Part shown: positions 1 through 12,333 of the stretch, in pieces
Layout: every line of letters starts with the position of its first letter
Numbering within the stretch: the stretch's first letter is position 1
Origin: Argopecten irradians
Lineage: Eukaryota; Mollusca; Bivalvia; Pectinida; Pectinidae
DNA: 64,000 bases
Direction: 5' to 3'
NCBI RefSeq assembly: GCF_041381155.1
Contig: NC_091135.1
Span: 9,148,075-9,212,074 of the forward strand
The notes under the pieces: generated by a model
What the model saw: only the letters and a program-made list of their open reading frames with translations
The model's database searches: none
Told to the model about the DNA's origin: nothing
Position numbers and translations under genes: made by a program

Positions 1-985
1 GCAGACTAGGTTGTGAATAGCCGGCATGGCGAACAGAACTTATAAATTTCTTGATTTTCAGTCAAAAGCTGGTCATGTATAATTAATCTTGATTCTTGCA
101 TATAATGATATACTTTTGATTTCCACTATTGCCATACTATTGCTTTTGATCTAGGCCTACCATTTGTTATCAATCTTGAAGCTCTTTGCCATGCTTTCTG
201 TCAAATTACATTATGATCACATTGTGTATACTACATGGGTGTACAAACATCTGTTTGACCATGACTAATTATACCGATAAATCTGTGTAGTCAGCTTCAT
301 AGCTCAGATTTTGTTGCACGACCCGTAAATGTATCTTAAGGACTGTGATATCAACTCTACATCAGCCTAAACAAGTATCAATGGCACTAAAATATCCACC
401 TGCCCAGTCGGGCAAGTCACAGACGTAACTGACCTGCCCGACAGGAGGTCTGACCTGCTCCGGGCAGTTGGGCAATGGTTAATGTCGAGCCCTGAATTGA
501 TCTTTGCAAACTTGTTTTGAATTGGAAATCACAAAATTTAAGTAGCCGCGAAAGAGATTTGGTTTAGAATAGATTAGCCAACATTCATATTTAGTCTGTT
601 GTCATACACTGCTCAGAACTCTTTCATATTTTAAACGTCTTGTCAAGTTCCACATGTGGTATTGAGATGAAACTGTCATGGAATGATTCTGAGGTAATTT
701 TGACAAAGTGTAGATTTTGGGTGATCCGAATTTCAAGATGGCTGTCACAGCTGCCATCTTTAAAAACATGTATTTGTTATTTTCAGTTTCATGAAAGAGA
801 TGATAGAGCTCAGTCATTTTGGTTCAAAATCCATCAATTTTTTAGCCCACTTATCTGATGATGGTGGGCTTTTCATATCGCCTTCTGTCTGTGATCCGTC
901 CTTCCGTCTGTTAACAATTCTTGTTATGACAATAGGGGTATGGTGACTGACAAGCTATTGTGCCTTAACTGTCATTATTTTTCAG
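1..985. other. Intronic/upstream sequence with dispersed repeat pieces
   Basis: No coding exon is supported here. Around 845-930 is a repeat end with an imperfect hairpin (agcccac...gtgggct), followed by 'ccgtccttccgtctgttaac'; the same kind of text recurs at 9000 and 16260. A GC-richer stretch at 395-480 repeats 'cctgccc'/'gggca' motifs and looks like another dispersed repeat. The segment ends in a pyrimidine-rich acceptor (tgtcattatttttcag) that opens the exon at 986. Confidence 0.5.
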
Positions 986-1070
986 ATGAGAGAATGGAGA
1001 AACCAACGTTCCATAATATCTGCTCCGGTCTACCTTACATTGTGAAGAGGCTAGAAGAGTTAAGTAAAGG
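986..1070 (+). CDS. SSBP1: Mitochondrial ssDNA-binding protein, internal exon
   Basis: This 85-bp exon is bounded by a 3' acceptor (tttttcag) and a 5' donor (GTAAGT at 1071). With 2 bases carried in from the previous exon it reads open through MEKPTFHNIC...LPYIVKRLEELSKG. This aligns with the part of animal SSBP1 that reads WHRISVF..GLRDVAYQYVKKG in human, the OB-fold strand and helix before the SRIYLEG strand. It ends on two bases (GG) that join the exon at 6434 in frame to give KG-SRIYIEG. The family coats single-stranded mitochondrial DNA as a tetramer during replication. Earlier exons lie left of the window. The protein is fairly diverged from human, so a paralogue is possible. Confidence 0.75.
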
Positions 1071-1661
1071 GTAAGTAGCTGTACATTCAAAACTATGTGC
1101 TGTCAACAAGTGTAAACTAAAGTTCCTGCCATGGGATCTACTTTCCATATAGAAACTTGAGTAAATTAATGACAATCTGATTAAAATAAAGATCCTTATT
1201 ATCACTACGTTTGATAAGAGGATCTGACAACACCCCATTAGGGGTCACGTGCTGGTGACCTTTGGAAACGGCCAATCAAATTGCTGTCTCCAGAATTTTG
1301 ACTGGGGATGAAACACTTTGAAAAACTGTCAGAATAATTTTGTGTACCTGTGTAGAAAATGCATTTGATCTGAATTACGGGTACAGGTCGTATACAGGCC
1401 ATCTGAACATGACCCTTATAGGATGTTGTCAACGTGTCTCACAATATGGGATGTTGAACAGAGTGGTTATAAGAATCAATACTTTAAACAGATTGAATTA
1501 GTGACTGTACCTAATACATTGTAAACATTGTATGAAATGGAACATTTCAATGATATCAGAGTGTTTTACGGGTTTAACTTTCACTATTTTCACTTTCGCT
1601 TTGATTAGTTACTGTTACTATGGAATATTTTTCAACAGTTTGAAAACTTACAATAAGACTT

Positions 1662-4600
1662 CTTACCTAGGTTTTAGTCCTACATAATGTACCTCACTCA
1701 TATTCCAGAGTGTCTCATTGTAATAGGTGACATCTTACCTAGGTTTAAGCCCTACATAATGTACCTCATTCATTCCAGAGTGTCTCTTTGTGATAGGTGA
1801 CATCTTACCTAGGTTATAGTCCTACATAATGTACCTCACTCATTCCAGAGTGTCTCTTTGTGATAGGTGACATCTTACCTAGGTTATAGTCCTACATAAT
1901 GTACCTCACTCATTCCCTAGTGTCTCTTTGTGATATGTGACATCTTACCGAGGTTATAGTCCTACATAATGTACCTCACCCATTCCAGAGTGTCTCTTTG
2001 TGATAGGTGACATCTTACCTAGGTTATAGTCCTACATAATGTACCTCACTCATTCCAGAGTGTCTCTTTGTGATAGGTGACATCTTACCTAGGTTATAGT
2101 CCTACATAATGTACCTCACTCATTCCAGTGTCTCTTTGTGATATGTGACATCTTACCAGGTTATAGTCCTAAATAATGTACTCGCTCAATCCAGAGTGTC
2201 TCTTTGTGATAGGTGACATCTTACCTAGGTTATAGTCCTACATAATGTACCTCACTCATTCCCTAGTGTCTCTTTGTGATATGTGACATCTTACCGAGGT
2301 TATAGTCCTACATAATGTACCTCACTCATTTCCTAGTGTCTCTTTGTGATAGGTGATATCTTACTAGGTTATAGCCCTACATAATGTACCTCACTCATTC
2401 CTGAGTGTCTCTTTGTGATAGGTGACATCTTACCTAGGTTATAGTCCTACATAATGCACCTCATTCATTCCAGAGTGTCTCTTTGTGATAGGTGATATCT
2501 TAACTAGGTTATAGTTCTACATAATGTACCTCACTCATTCCAGAGTGTCTCTTTGTGATAGGTGATATCTTACCTAGGTTATAGCCCTACATAATGTACC
2601 TCACTCATTCCTGAGTGTCTCTTTGTGATAGGTGACATCTTACATAGGTTATAGTCCTACATAATGTACCTCATTCATTCCAGAGTGTCTCTTTGTGATA
2701 GGTGATATCTTAACTAGGTTATAGTTCTACATAATGTACCTCACTCATTCCAGAGTGTCTCTTTGTGATAGGTGACATCTTACCTAGGTTATAGTCCTAC
2801 ATAATGTACCTCACTCATTCCCTAGTGTCTCTTTGTGATATGTGACATCTTACCGAGGTTATAGTCCTACATAATGTACCTCACTCATTCCAGAGTGTCT
2901 CTTTGTGATAGGTGACATCTTACCTAGGTTATAGTCCTACATAATGTACCTCACTCATTCCTAGTGTCTCTTTGTGATAGGTGATATCTTACTAGGTTAT
3001 AGCCCTACATAATGTACCACACTCATTCTGAGTGTCTCTTTGTGATAGGTGACATCTTACCTTGGTTATAGTCCTACATAATGTACTCATTCATTCCAGA
3101 GTGTCTCTTTGTGATAGGTGATATCTTAACTAGGTTATAGTTCTACATAATGTACCTCACTCATTCCAGAGTGTCTCTTTGTGATAGGTGACATCTTACC
3201 TAGGTTATAGTCCTACATAATGTACCTCACTCATTCCCTAGTGTCTCTTTGTGATATGTGACATCTTACCGAGGTTATAGTCCTAAATAATGTAGCTCGC
3301 TCAATCCAGAACGTCTCTTTGTGATAGGTGACATCTTACCTAGGTTATAGTCCTACATAATGTACCTCACTCATTCCCTAGTGTCTCTTTGTGATATGTG
3401 ACATCTTACCGAGGTTATAGTCCTACATAATGTACCTCACTCATTTCCTAGTGTCTCTTTGTGATAGGTGATATCTTACCTAGGTTATAGCCCTACATAA
3501 TGTACCTCACTCATTCCTGAGTGTCTCTTTGTGATAGGTGACATCTTACCTAGGTTATAGTCCTACATAATGTACCTCATTCATTCCAGAGTGTCTCTTT
3601 GTGATAGGTGATATCTTAACTAGGTTATAGTTCTACATAATGTACCTCACTCATTCCAGAGTGTCTCTTTGTGATAGGTGACATCTTACCTAGGTTATAG
3701 CCCTACATAATGTACCTCACTCATTCCTGAGTGTCTCTTTGTGATAGGTGACATCTTACATAGGTTATAGTCCTACATAATGTACCTCATTCATTCCAGA
3801 GTGTCTCTTTGTGATAGGTGATATCTTAACTAGGTTATAGTTCTACATAATGTACCTCACTCATTCCAGAGTGTCTCTTTGTGATAGGTGACATCTTACC
3901 TAGGTTATAGTCCTACATAATGTACCTCACTCATTCCCTAGTGTCTCTTTGTGATATGTGACATCTTACCGAGGTTATAGTCCTACATAATGTACCTCAC
4001 TCATTCCAGAGTGTCTCTTTGTGATAGGTGACATCTTACCTAGGTTATAGTCCTACATAATGTACCTCACTCATTCCCTAGTGTCTCTTTGTGATAGGTG
4101 ATATCTTACCTAGGTTATAGCCCTACATAATGTACCTCACTCATTCCTGAGTGTCTCTTTGTGATAGGTGACATCTTACCTTGGTTATAGTCCTACATAA
4201 TGTACCTCATTCATTCCAGAGTGTCTCTTTGTGATAGGTGATATCTTAACTAGGTTATAGTTCTACATAATGTACCTCACTCATTCCTGAGGGTCTCTTT
4301 GTGATTGGTGACATCTTACCTAGGTTATAGTCCTACATAATGTACCTCACTCATTCCCTAGTGTCTCTTTGTGAAATGTGACATCTTACCGAGGTTATAG
4401 TCCTAAATAATGTAGCTCACTCATTCCAGAGTGTCTCTTTGTGATAGGTGACATCTTACCTAGGTTATAGTCCTACATAATGTACCTCACTCATTCCCTA
4501 GTGTCTTTTTGTGATATGTGACATCTTACCGAGGTTATAGTCCTACATAATGTACCTCACTCATTTCCTAGTGTCTCTTTGTGATAGGTGATATCTTACC

Positions 4601-6350
4601 TAGGTTATAGCCCTACATAATGTACCTCACTCATTCCAGAGTGTCTCCTTGTGATAGGTGACATCTTACCTAGGTTATAGTCCTACATAATGTACCTCAT
4701 TCATTCCAGAGTGTCTCTTTGTGATAGGTGATATCTTAACTAGGTTATAGTTCTACATAATGTACCTCACTCATTCCAGAGTGTCTCTTTGTGATAGGTG
4801 ACATCTTACCTAGGTTATAGTCCTACATAATGTACCTGACTCATTCCCTAGTGTCTCTTTGTGATATGTGACATCTTACCGAGGTTATAGTCCTACATAA
4901 TGTACCTCACTCATTCCCTAGTGTCTCTTTGTGATAGGTGATATCTTACCTAGGTTATAGCCCTACATAATGTACCTCACTCATTCCTGAGTGTCTCTTT
5001 GTGATAGGTGATATCTTACCTAGGTTTTTGTTCTACATAACGTACCTCACTCATTCCAGAGTGTCTCTTTAAGATAGGTGACAGCTTACCTAGGTTATAG
5101 TCCTACATAATGTACCTCACTCATTCCCTAGTGTCTCTTTGTGATAGGTGACATCTTACCTAGGTTATAGTCCTATACATAATGTATCTCACTCATTCCC
5201 TAGTGTCTCTTTGTGATAGGTTATGTCTTACCTAGAATATAGCTCTACATAATGTACCTCACTCATTCCTGAGTGTCTCTTTGTGATAAGTGATATCTTA
5301 CCTAGGTTATAGCCCTACATAATGTACCTCACTTATTCCAGAATGTCTCTTTGTGATAGGTGACATCTTACCTAGGTTATAGTCCTTCATAATGTACCTC
5401 ACTCATTCCCTAGTGTCTCTTTGTGATAGGTGACATCTTACCTAGGTTATAGCCCTACATAATGTACCTCACTCATTCCTGAGTGTCTCTTTGTGATAGG
5501 TGACATCTTACCTAGGTTATAATCCTACATAATGTACCTCACTCATTCCAGAGTGTCTCTTTGTGATAGGTGACATCTTACCTAGATTATAGTCCTACAT
5601 AATGTAGCTCACTCATTCCAGAGTGTCTCTTTGTGATAGGTGACATTTTACCTAGGTTATAATCCTACATAATGTACCTCGCTCATTCCTAGTGTCTCTT
5701 TGTGATAGGTTATGTCTTACCTAGAATATAGTCCTACATAATGTACCTCACCCATTCCAGAGTGTCTCTTTGTGATAGGTGATATCTTACCTAGGTTATA
5801 GCCCAACATAATGTACCTCACTCATTCCAGAGTGTCTCTTTGTGATAGGTGATATCTTCCTATGTTATAGCCCTACATAATGTACCTCGCTCATTCCCTA
5901 GTGTCTCTTTGTGATAGGTGACATCTTACCTAGGTTATAGTCCTACATAATGTACCTCACCCATTCCAGAGTGTCTCTTTGTGATAGGTGATATCTTACC
6001 TAGGTTATAGCCCAACATAATGTACCTCACTCATTCCAGAGTGTCTCTTTGTGATAGGTGATATCTTTCCTAGGTTATAGCCCTACATAATGTACCTCAC
6101 TCATTCCAGAGTGTCTCTTTGAGATAGGTGACATCTTACCTAGGTTATAGTCCTACATAATGTACCTGACTCATTCCCTAGTGTCTCTTTATGATAGGTG
6201 ATATCTTACCTAGGTTATAGCCCTACATAATGTACCTGACTCATTCCCTAGTGTCTCTTTGTGATAGATGATATCTTACCAAGGTTATAACTATAGCCCT
6301 ATATATATATAATGTACCTCACTCATTCCCTTGTGTGTCTTTGTGACAGG
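1662..6350. repeat. 70-bp minisatellite array, about 67 copies
   Basis: The unit is about 70 bp and is recognised by 'tacataatgtacctcac', 'gtgtctctttgtgatagg' and 'tcttacctaggttatag'. In the regular middle part matching lines are 420 bp apart, six units exactly. Edge copies are more diverged (1660-1760 and 6240-6350), as expected for an array homogenised from its centre. The whole array lies in the intron between the two SSBP1-like exons. Unit variants include 'taccgagg', 'taactagg...gttctac', 'gccctac...cctgag' and 'ccctag...gatatgtg'. No open frame persists. Confidence 0.97.
2160..4640. repeat. Higher-order repeat of about 16 units (1.11-1.12 kb)
   Basis: Rare unit variants recur at a spacing of about 1,113-1,120 bp. 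The variant 'cctaaataatgta' occurs near 2168, 3281 and 4401. The variant 'taccgagg' occurs near 2294, 3409 and 4527, and also 2856 and 3967. The variant 'taactagg' gives spacings of 3, 6 and 7 units twice in a row (2505, 2710, 3125, then 3615, 3825, 4245, 4735). The array therefore grew partly by duplicating blocks of 16 monomers, not only single units. Confidence 0.85.
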
Positions 6351-6433
6351 GAATAACTTGGTCCTTTACTTTATTCCTTATAGTTTTTCATAGTGAAAAA
6401 CTATTGTCTTTAAAATTTCATTCCTTTTTGAAG

Positions 6434-6522
6434 GTCAAGGATTTATATTGAGGGCAGACTTGATAACCGGGAATATGTAGATAATGAAGGAAAGAGGAAC
6501 ACAATGACACAAGTAAGGATTG
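6434..6522 (+). CDS. SSBP1: Mitochondrial ssDNA-binding protein, next exon
   Basis: This 89-bp exon has an acceptor at 6432-6433 (ttgaag) and a donor GTAAGT at 6523. Joined to the exon ending at 1070 it reads G-SRIYIEGRLDNREYVDNEG and on to MTQVRI. Human SSBP1 has SRIYLEGKIDYGEYMDKNN at the same place, so strand, loop and spacing agree well. It ends one base into a codon. The final exon should encode the 'ADNIIFL' strand and the stop. I could not find that exon downstream, so the gene is incomplete in this annotation. The intron before this exon is enlarged by the 70-bp minisatellite. Confidence 0.78.
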
Positions 6523-8145
6523 GTAAGTAAACAGAACTTTTCATTAGCCTTTACTAAATATTGATGGGTAATTTGAATCTCTTTTCTTTGTTGTTCTGCC
6601 ATTCATTCATAATTTGTAAAATTCTTGTTGCTGTTATTTCTCAAATATTGTTGCAGAGATTTTCATGCATAGGTTATCCTAGGTGTCTATAGTTATGCAT
6701 ATTGCATATAGTCAATTTTTGATTTGGAGTAGTTGAAAATTTTATGATTGTGGTCACACGTTTTGAATAGGAATTCTGATATAACCTGAAAGTTTTAAAC
6801 ACAACATTGATCTGTGGCTGTTTTCAAAATACATCATATTTCATCTAACATTGATTTTCCTCTATCTCAAAGGTATGTTGGTTCTTTTATTGGTCTGAAG
6901 CATCATATATATGTATGCATCACACACTCTATGTTTTGTAACAGTTTGTTAGAGTGATAATTACATGAAATATAATTATATAGCTATATTAAAGGGCAAC
7001 TTGTCCAATGTTAAAATTTGTTGCTTTTTTTTCAATGAGTAAATTAGGACCATTATTGTAGTGAAATATTTATTTGTTTTCAGAGGAGCTTGTTTCTGTA
7101 GACAAAAGAGAGAGATAAGAATCAGATATGAATAGAGAATTGATACTGATGACAACATGTGTTACTTTACTATATATGACGGGGCTAATTAACAAGGACA
7201 AGGCTAATTAACTGCTACGTACTAGAAGCCATTATCACCGCCTATGTCTATCTTCACCAGGCGTCTATCTCTGGGGTATATAAGATCAAGATCGACAGCC
7301 TGATCTTGAGGACACATTATGTATGGAACGCTACTTGTTTTTATGTGTGGATTTTTTTCATTTTCTTTTAATCAATTAATTAGCATAAAAACTTGTCTTA
7401 CACCTGCAGGAATGGCCTTTTTTTAATCCAGAATATTTCACCAAAATTTTTATACCAATACAAAAAAATGTATATGAAAATGCTGTTTAATTAGTACTTT
7501 AATTCAGTAACTTAACTGTATGAAGCATATATTGGAATTATTTTTCATAACTGTAAACCAATTCATTTTCACGTGCGATTTATTTTTGCCTGTTTCGCTG
7601 GCTATTAGATCTCCAAAAATAAATCTCTGTGAAGAAAATTCAACTTTTACTACAATAGAGAGTTTTACATGTTAACCGCCATAAAATGTTACCAAGCATG
7701 AAAATGTGAAATGAACTTGCCATGAAAACAAGTTGGTTTACAGTAAATTAATTTTAAGCCTTTAAATCTTCATTTCGGATTTCTCACCAGGAATTTCTGT
7801 ATGGATGGTAATATAGTGATACCGGGGTAGCGAAGCTCCCATTCTGTGGCATTCTGTCATGTCTTGTCCCCATTTCATATTGATGTCAGAAATTTATGTC
7901 TACATACATAATTTCTAAGAGAATTAAGTTTATAAATGATGTGAAAACACGATACAAATCATGTGAGTATGATGTATTTAAGAGAGTGTATTTGTTGTTT
8001 GAATGACAGTAGTTTGAATAGATTTGTATAGATTAATGATATTTAATGTAGTTTTGTGAAGATTGTACTTTGTCTTGGTGTGATTTTTAGTACATTTAGT
8101 TTTTGGAAGACGTTTTAGTCTGTAAGATAAATTGTTTATACATGT
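6523..8145. other. Non-coding, AT-rich, with repeat fragments
   Basis: No exon is supported. 6590-6790 matches the dispersed repeat better seen at 16270-16640 (shared 'ttatgcatattgca' and 'ttatttctca'). At 7178-7212 'ggctaattaac' occurs twice. 7275-7300 has 'ggggtatataagatcaag' with the small inverted repeat 'gatcaag...cttgag' after it, a TATA-like string with no downstream gene to support it as a promoter. Confidence 0.5.
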
Positions 8146-8696
8146 ATTAAAGGGACAATTCAGTGAGGCTAATTCGTAACATAACCACGAAGCAAAGTAT
8201 GACATAAATGTATTGTTCTACAATCCTTATGAAACATATGACAAGAAATAGTGACATATTCCACAACATTGTTAAGTATTTTAATTAATATCATTGAAAT
8301 TCCAAATCGTTGATCAAAAGGATTAAGCAGGTACAACATATACGCTGTACCCTTGCCCGAGTCAAAGTCACGCACGTTAAACAAAAGCAATGCATAACCA
8401 CTGAGAAGTTGATGAAATTATTTTTAGACAAGAACATGCATCTTATAATGTTAACACAACTGTGAGAACGTTTTGAGAACTTCAAGACAAAAAAATCTGT
8501 ACAACACAGGCAAGGGTCAGGGTTCGGCATACAAGGCTATGTGTAATGGCGATTGAACAGTTCAAAAACATTTGACTACAGTGGGCTTTTCTGACATATC
8601 ACAGTTAACCATATAATCTTATTTCCATTAGAACTGGTTTGTATCCGAAATATGTGCAAGTTTGAATGTACTCTTAGATCGTATTGTCTCTTTAAC
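8146..8696. mobile_element. Short non-autonomous element with terminal inverted repeats
   Basis: The left end reads ATTAAAGGGACAATTC. The right end is TATTGTCTCTTTAAC, whose complement GTTAAAGAGACAATA matches with about three differences. The interior (about 520 bp) has no lasting open frame. Size and ends fit a MITE. No clear target-site duplication is visible, so the superfamily is open. Confidence 0.5.
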
Positions 8697-9219
8697 AATG
8701 TTTTAACAGTCATTAATATAAGTCTATTACATATCTAAAAAAATATATTTAAAAGGACATAGAAAAAAAAAGAAAAACATATAACTGAAAAAACCATGCA
8801 GAAAAAAATGTGCTTGGTAAATAGAGATACATAAAATATGTAACTGTCTGTAATGGATCAATATGTTTATGTATATTTGATGTTTTTTAACAAAATAAAA
8901 TTGTACAATTAAAACTTAACTCTTGGGAAATCTTTGTTTTCTTTATACTAGTAATGTCATCATCAGGTACATTGTATATGTAGTTGGCAGTTCAAATCCC
9001 TTTCATCCCTGGTCTGTCACCAGTCTTCTGTTAACAATTCCTGTTATTTCTCAGAACGTCTTGGAGGACACTTTCTGAAACTTAAAACCAGTAACCAAGA
9101 TGTAGTGTTTATACATCATCATGTATGTGTACATGTACTTTTTATCAGAAAATTCTGTTAGTCCAGTAAAGATAGGGTGTTACCCCAAAATAATTGCAAC
9201 AGAATTTTTTCTTTGTTTT
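8697..9219. other. Non-coding, A-rich, with a repeat end
   Basis: A-rich runs occupy 8735-8810. 9003-9100 carries the 'gtctgtcaccagtcttctgttaac' type of dispersed repeat. The AG in 'ttatttctcag' there resembles a splice acceptor but belongs to the repeat. Confidence 0.45.
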
Positions 9220-10990
9220 TCAATACAGATCTGATTTCATCCATATTTGGTTTGAAGCATCATTAGGGGAAGGACAATCATATTTTTATATAATGAGCCT
9301 GGTCCGACCCCTAGGGGCTTGAGGGGTGGGGCACCAAAAGGCAAATTTTCTTATTTTAAGCTTTAAAATCCTACTCCTCCTTCAATCCTTGGATGGATTT
9401 CATCCATATTTGGTTTGAAACAATCATTGGGGAAGGACAATCATATTTTTATATAAATGAGCCTGGTCCGACCCCTAGGGGCTGAGGGGAGGGGCCCCAA
9501 AAGGGCAAATTTTCTTATTTTAGCTTTAAAATCCTTTTTGACCCCTAGGGGCTGAGGGGTGGGGGCCCCAAAAGGGCGAATTTCATTATTTTAAGCTTTA
9601 AAATCCTACTCCCTCCCTTATCCATATTTGGTGTGAAACATTATTGGATGAAGGACCGACAATCATATTTTATATAAATGATGCCTGGTCCGACCCCTAG
9701 GTCAGAGGGGCGGGGCCACAAAAGGGCAATTGTTTCTTCACAATTTTAGCTTTAAAATCCTACTCCTCCTTCATCCTTGGATGGATTTCATCCATATTTG
9801 GTTTGAAACATCATTGGGGAAGGACAATCATATTTTATATAAATGAGCCTGTCCGACCCCTAGGGGGCTGAGGGTTGGGCCCCAAAAGGGCAAAATTTTC
9901 TTATTTTAGCTTTAAAATCCTACTCCTCCTTCATCCTTGGATGGATTTCATCCATATTTAGTGTGAAACATCATTAGGTAAGGACATTTCATATTTTATA
10001 TATTTGAGATAGGTGTGACCCCTAGGGCTGAGGGGGTGGGGCCCCAAAAGGGCGATTTTCTTATTTTAAGCTTTAAAATCCTACTCCTCCTTCATCCTTG
10101 GATGGATTTCATCCATATTTGGTGTGAAACATTATTGATGAAGGACAATCATATTTTATATAAATGAGCTTGGTCCGACCCCTAGGGGCTGAATGGTGGG
10201 GCCTCAAAAGGGCAAATTTTCTTAATTTTAGCTTTAAAAACCTACTCCTACTTCATCCTTGGATGGATTTCATCCATATTTGGTGTGAAACATCATTTGG
10301 GATGGACAATCATATTTTATATAAATGAGCCTGGTCCGACCCCTAGGGGCTGAGGGGTAGGGCCCCAAAAAGGCAAATTTTCTTAATTTTAGCTTTAAAA
10401 TCCTACTTCTCCTTCATCCTTGGATGGATTTCATCCATATTTGGTGTGAAACATTATTTGGGACGAGGACAATCATATTTTATATAAATGAGCGTGGTCC
10501 AACCCCTAGGTGCTGAGGGGTGGGGCCCCCAAAGGGCAAAATTTTCTTTATTTTAAGCTTTAAAATCCTACTCCTCCTTCATCCTTGGATGGATTTCATC
10601 TATATTTAGTGTAAAACATTATTGGGGAAGGATAATCATATTTGATGTAAATGAGCGTGGTCCAACCCCTAGGGGCTGAGAGGTGGGGCCCCAAATGGGG
10701 AAATTTTCTTAATTTTAGCTTTAAAATCCTACTCCTCCTTCATCCTTGGATGGATTTCATCTATATTTAGTGTAAAACATTATTGGGGAAGGATAATCAT
10801 ATTGATGTAAATGAGCGTGGTCCAACCCCTAGGGGCTGAGGGGTGGGGCCCCAAATGGGGAAATTTTCTTAATTTTAGCTTTAAAGTCCTACTCCTCCTT
10901 CTATATTCAATTATATTTTATATAAATGAGTCTGGTCTGAACCCTAGGAACTGAGGGGTGGGGCCCCAAAGGGCAAATTTTCTTAATTTT
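9220..10990. repeat. 161-bp tandem satellite, about 10-11 copies
   Basis: Units carry 'tttcatccatatttggt', 'ggacaatcatattttatat', 'gagcctggtccgacccctag', 'ggggccccaaaagggcaaa' and 'tttaaaatcctactcctcc'. Unit starts near 9787, 9948, 10110, 10268, 10431, 10595 and 10752 give a period of about 158-164 bp. Copies near 9536-9620 and 10900 are truncated. The texture (gggg/cccc stretches, heavy divergence) is that of an old dispersed repeat expanded locally. Confidence 0.9.
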
Positions 10991-10991
10991 A

Positions 10992-11580
10992 GCTGGCTCA
11001 CTTCCTGTTTTAAGGTTTCAGTCTCCGATCTCAATAAAAATTGGTCTATAGGGGTTTTAATTGATGCCGAACAACATGCAAACATTTTCGTAAAGATCTT
11101 GGTATTCCAAGATGGCCGCTGGCCCACTTCCTGTTTTAAGGTTTCAGTCTCCGATCTCAATGAAAATTGGTCTATAGGGGTTTTAATTGATGCCGAACAA
11201 CATGCAAACATTTTCGTAAAGATTTTGGTATTCCAAGATGGCCACTGGCCCACGTCCTGTTTTAAGGTTTCAGTCTCCGATCTCAATGAAAATTGGTCTA
11301 TAGGGGTTTTAATTGATGCTGAACAACATGCAAACATTTTCGTAAAGATTTTGGTATTCCAAGATGGTCGCTGGCCCACTTCCTGTTTTAAGGTTTCAGT
11401 CTCTGATCTTAATGAAAATTGGTCTATAGGGGTTTTAATTGATGCCGAACAACATGCAAACATTTTCGTAAAGATCTTGGTATTCCAAGATGGCCGCTGG
11501 CCCACTTCCTGTTTTAAGGTTTCAGTCTCCGATCTCAATGAAAATTGGTCTATAGTGGTTTTAATTGATTCAGAAGGGGA
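10992..11580. repeat. 126-bp tandem repeat, 4.7 copies
   Basis: 'gctggc' occurs at 10992, 11118, 11244 (as actggc), 11370 and 11496, exactly 126 bp apart. Copies are nearly identical and therefore recent. Because 126 is divisible by 3 and the unit lacks stops in two frames, it gives an open frame of more than 200 codons on each strand with a perfect 42-residue period. I read both as by-products of the repeat. Confidence 0.95.
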
Positions 11581-12333
11581 ACTTTAGGTAAGGACAATCA
11601 TATTTTATAAAGGACCGAGGTAAGACCCATGGGGATAGTATGACCGAGGTCCAAAATGGGAGCTTTGCTGAAATGGCTTTAAATCTGACTCCTCCTTATA
11701 TTAATCCTTGAATGGGTTTCGACCATATTTGGATGAAGGGCTACCAAGTTTGTTCAACAAATGACATTTACCTTTTTCAGAAACTTACATATTCAACTAG
11801 GGAGTTCCTTGTATTGTTTATATTAATCGTTAACCAATACTTTATACTGTGACTTTGTTGTTTTGTGCCATGAGTCAGATGACCGTTAAGGCCCATGGGC
11901 CTCTTGTTTTATACAAGAAAAAAAGTCGCCACAAATAAAAATTTGGGAAAGTGTTTTTCTCGACCCCAAAAAAATCAGAAAAATAGGGATATTTGCATAA
12001 TTTGCTAACTTTGAAACCAAATATAAACTTTCATGGTTATCATGAGATAGTAGAAAATTATTGTATTGCAAGAACGTTATAAGGACAGCACAGATTGCGT
12101 TATAAGGACAGCACAGATTGCCAAAAATATAAGTTGAAATCAACACGGAAGAAGTATGACAACATGAAAATAGCATAAGTATGTCCTTTGTAACAGCCAA
12201 ATATGCTTTTTTTTGGATTGTTTAAGATAATTTCAACAATACCATTGATGATTAAAGGCTTTAAAAGTAAAACATTTTACTTCCACTACCTGAGATAACA
12301 TGGTTGCCTCAAAGTTGGTCTTTTGGCCTTTTT
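11581..12333. other. Repeat tail and non-coding DNA
   Basis: 11585-11740 is a degraded 161-bp-type unit ('aggacaatcatattttata', 'tctgactcctcctt'). 11860-11910 is a repeat terminus ending in 'gcccatgggcctcttgttt', which recurs at 28110-28140. 12075-12120 duplicates 'cgttataaggacagcacagattg' in tandem. Nothing coding is supported. Confidence 0.5.

Noticed and set aside
1662-6350. CRISPR-like array
   Set aside because: Units are contiguous and nearly identical with no unique spacers, and the genome is eukaryotic.
6652-6680. Acceptor-like 'ttgttgcag' as the last SSBP1 exon
   Set aside because: The reading frame stops after eight codons and the text belongs to a dispersed repeat also found near 16350.
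7270-7320. Promoter with TATA box (ggggtatataagatc)
   Set aside because: No gene or transcript-like frame follows; a chance TATA string in AT-rich DNA is as likely.
10918-11587. Open frames of 206 and 209 codons on opposite strands
   Set aside because: Both are perfect 42-residue repeats created by the 126-bp tandem, whose length is divisible by three. No start context, splice sites or family features are present.
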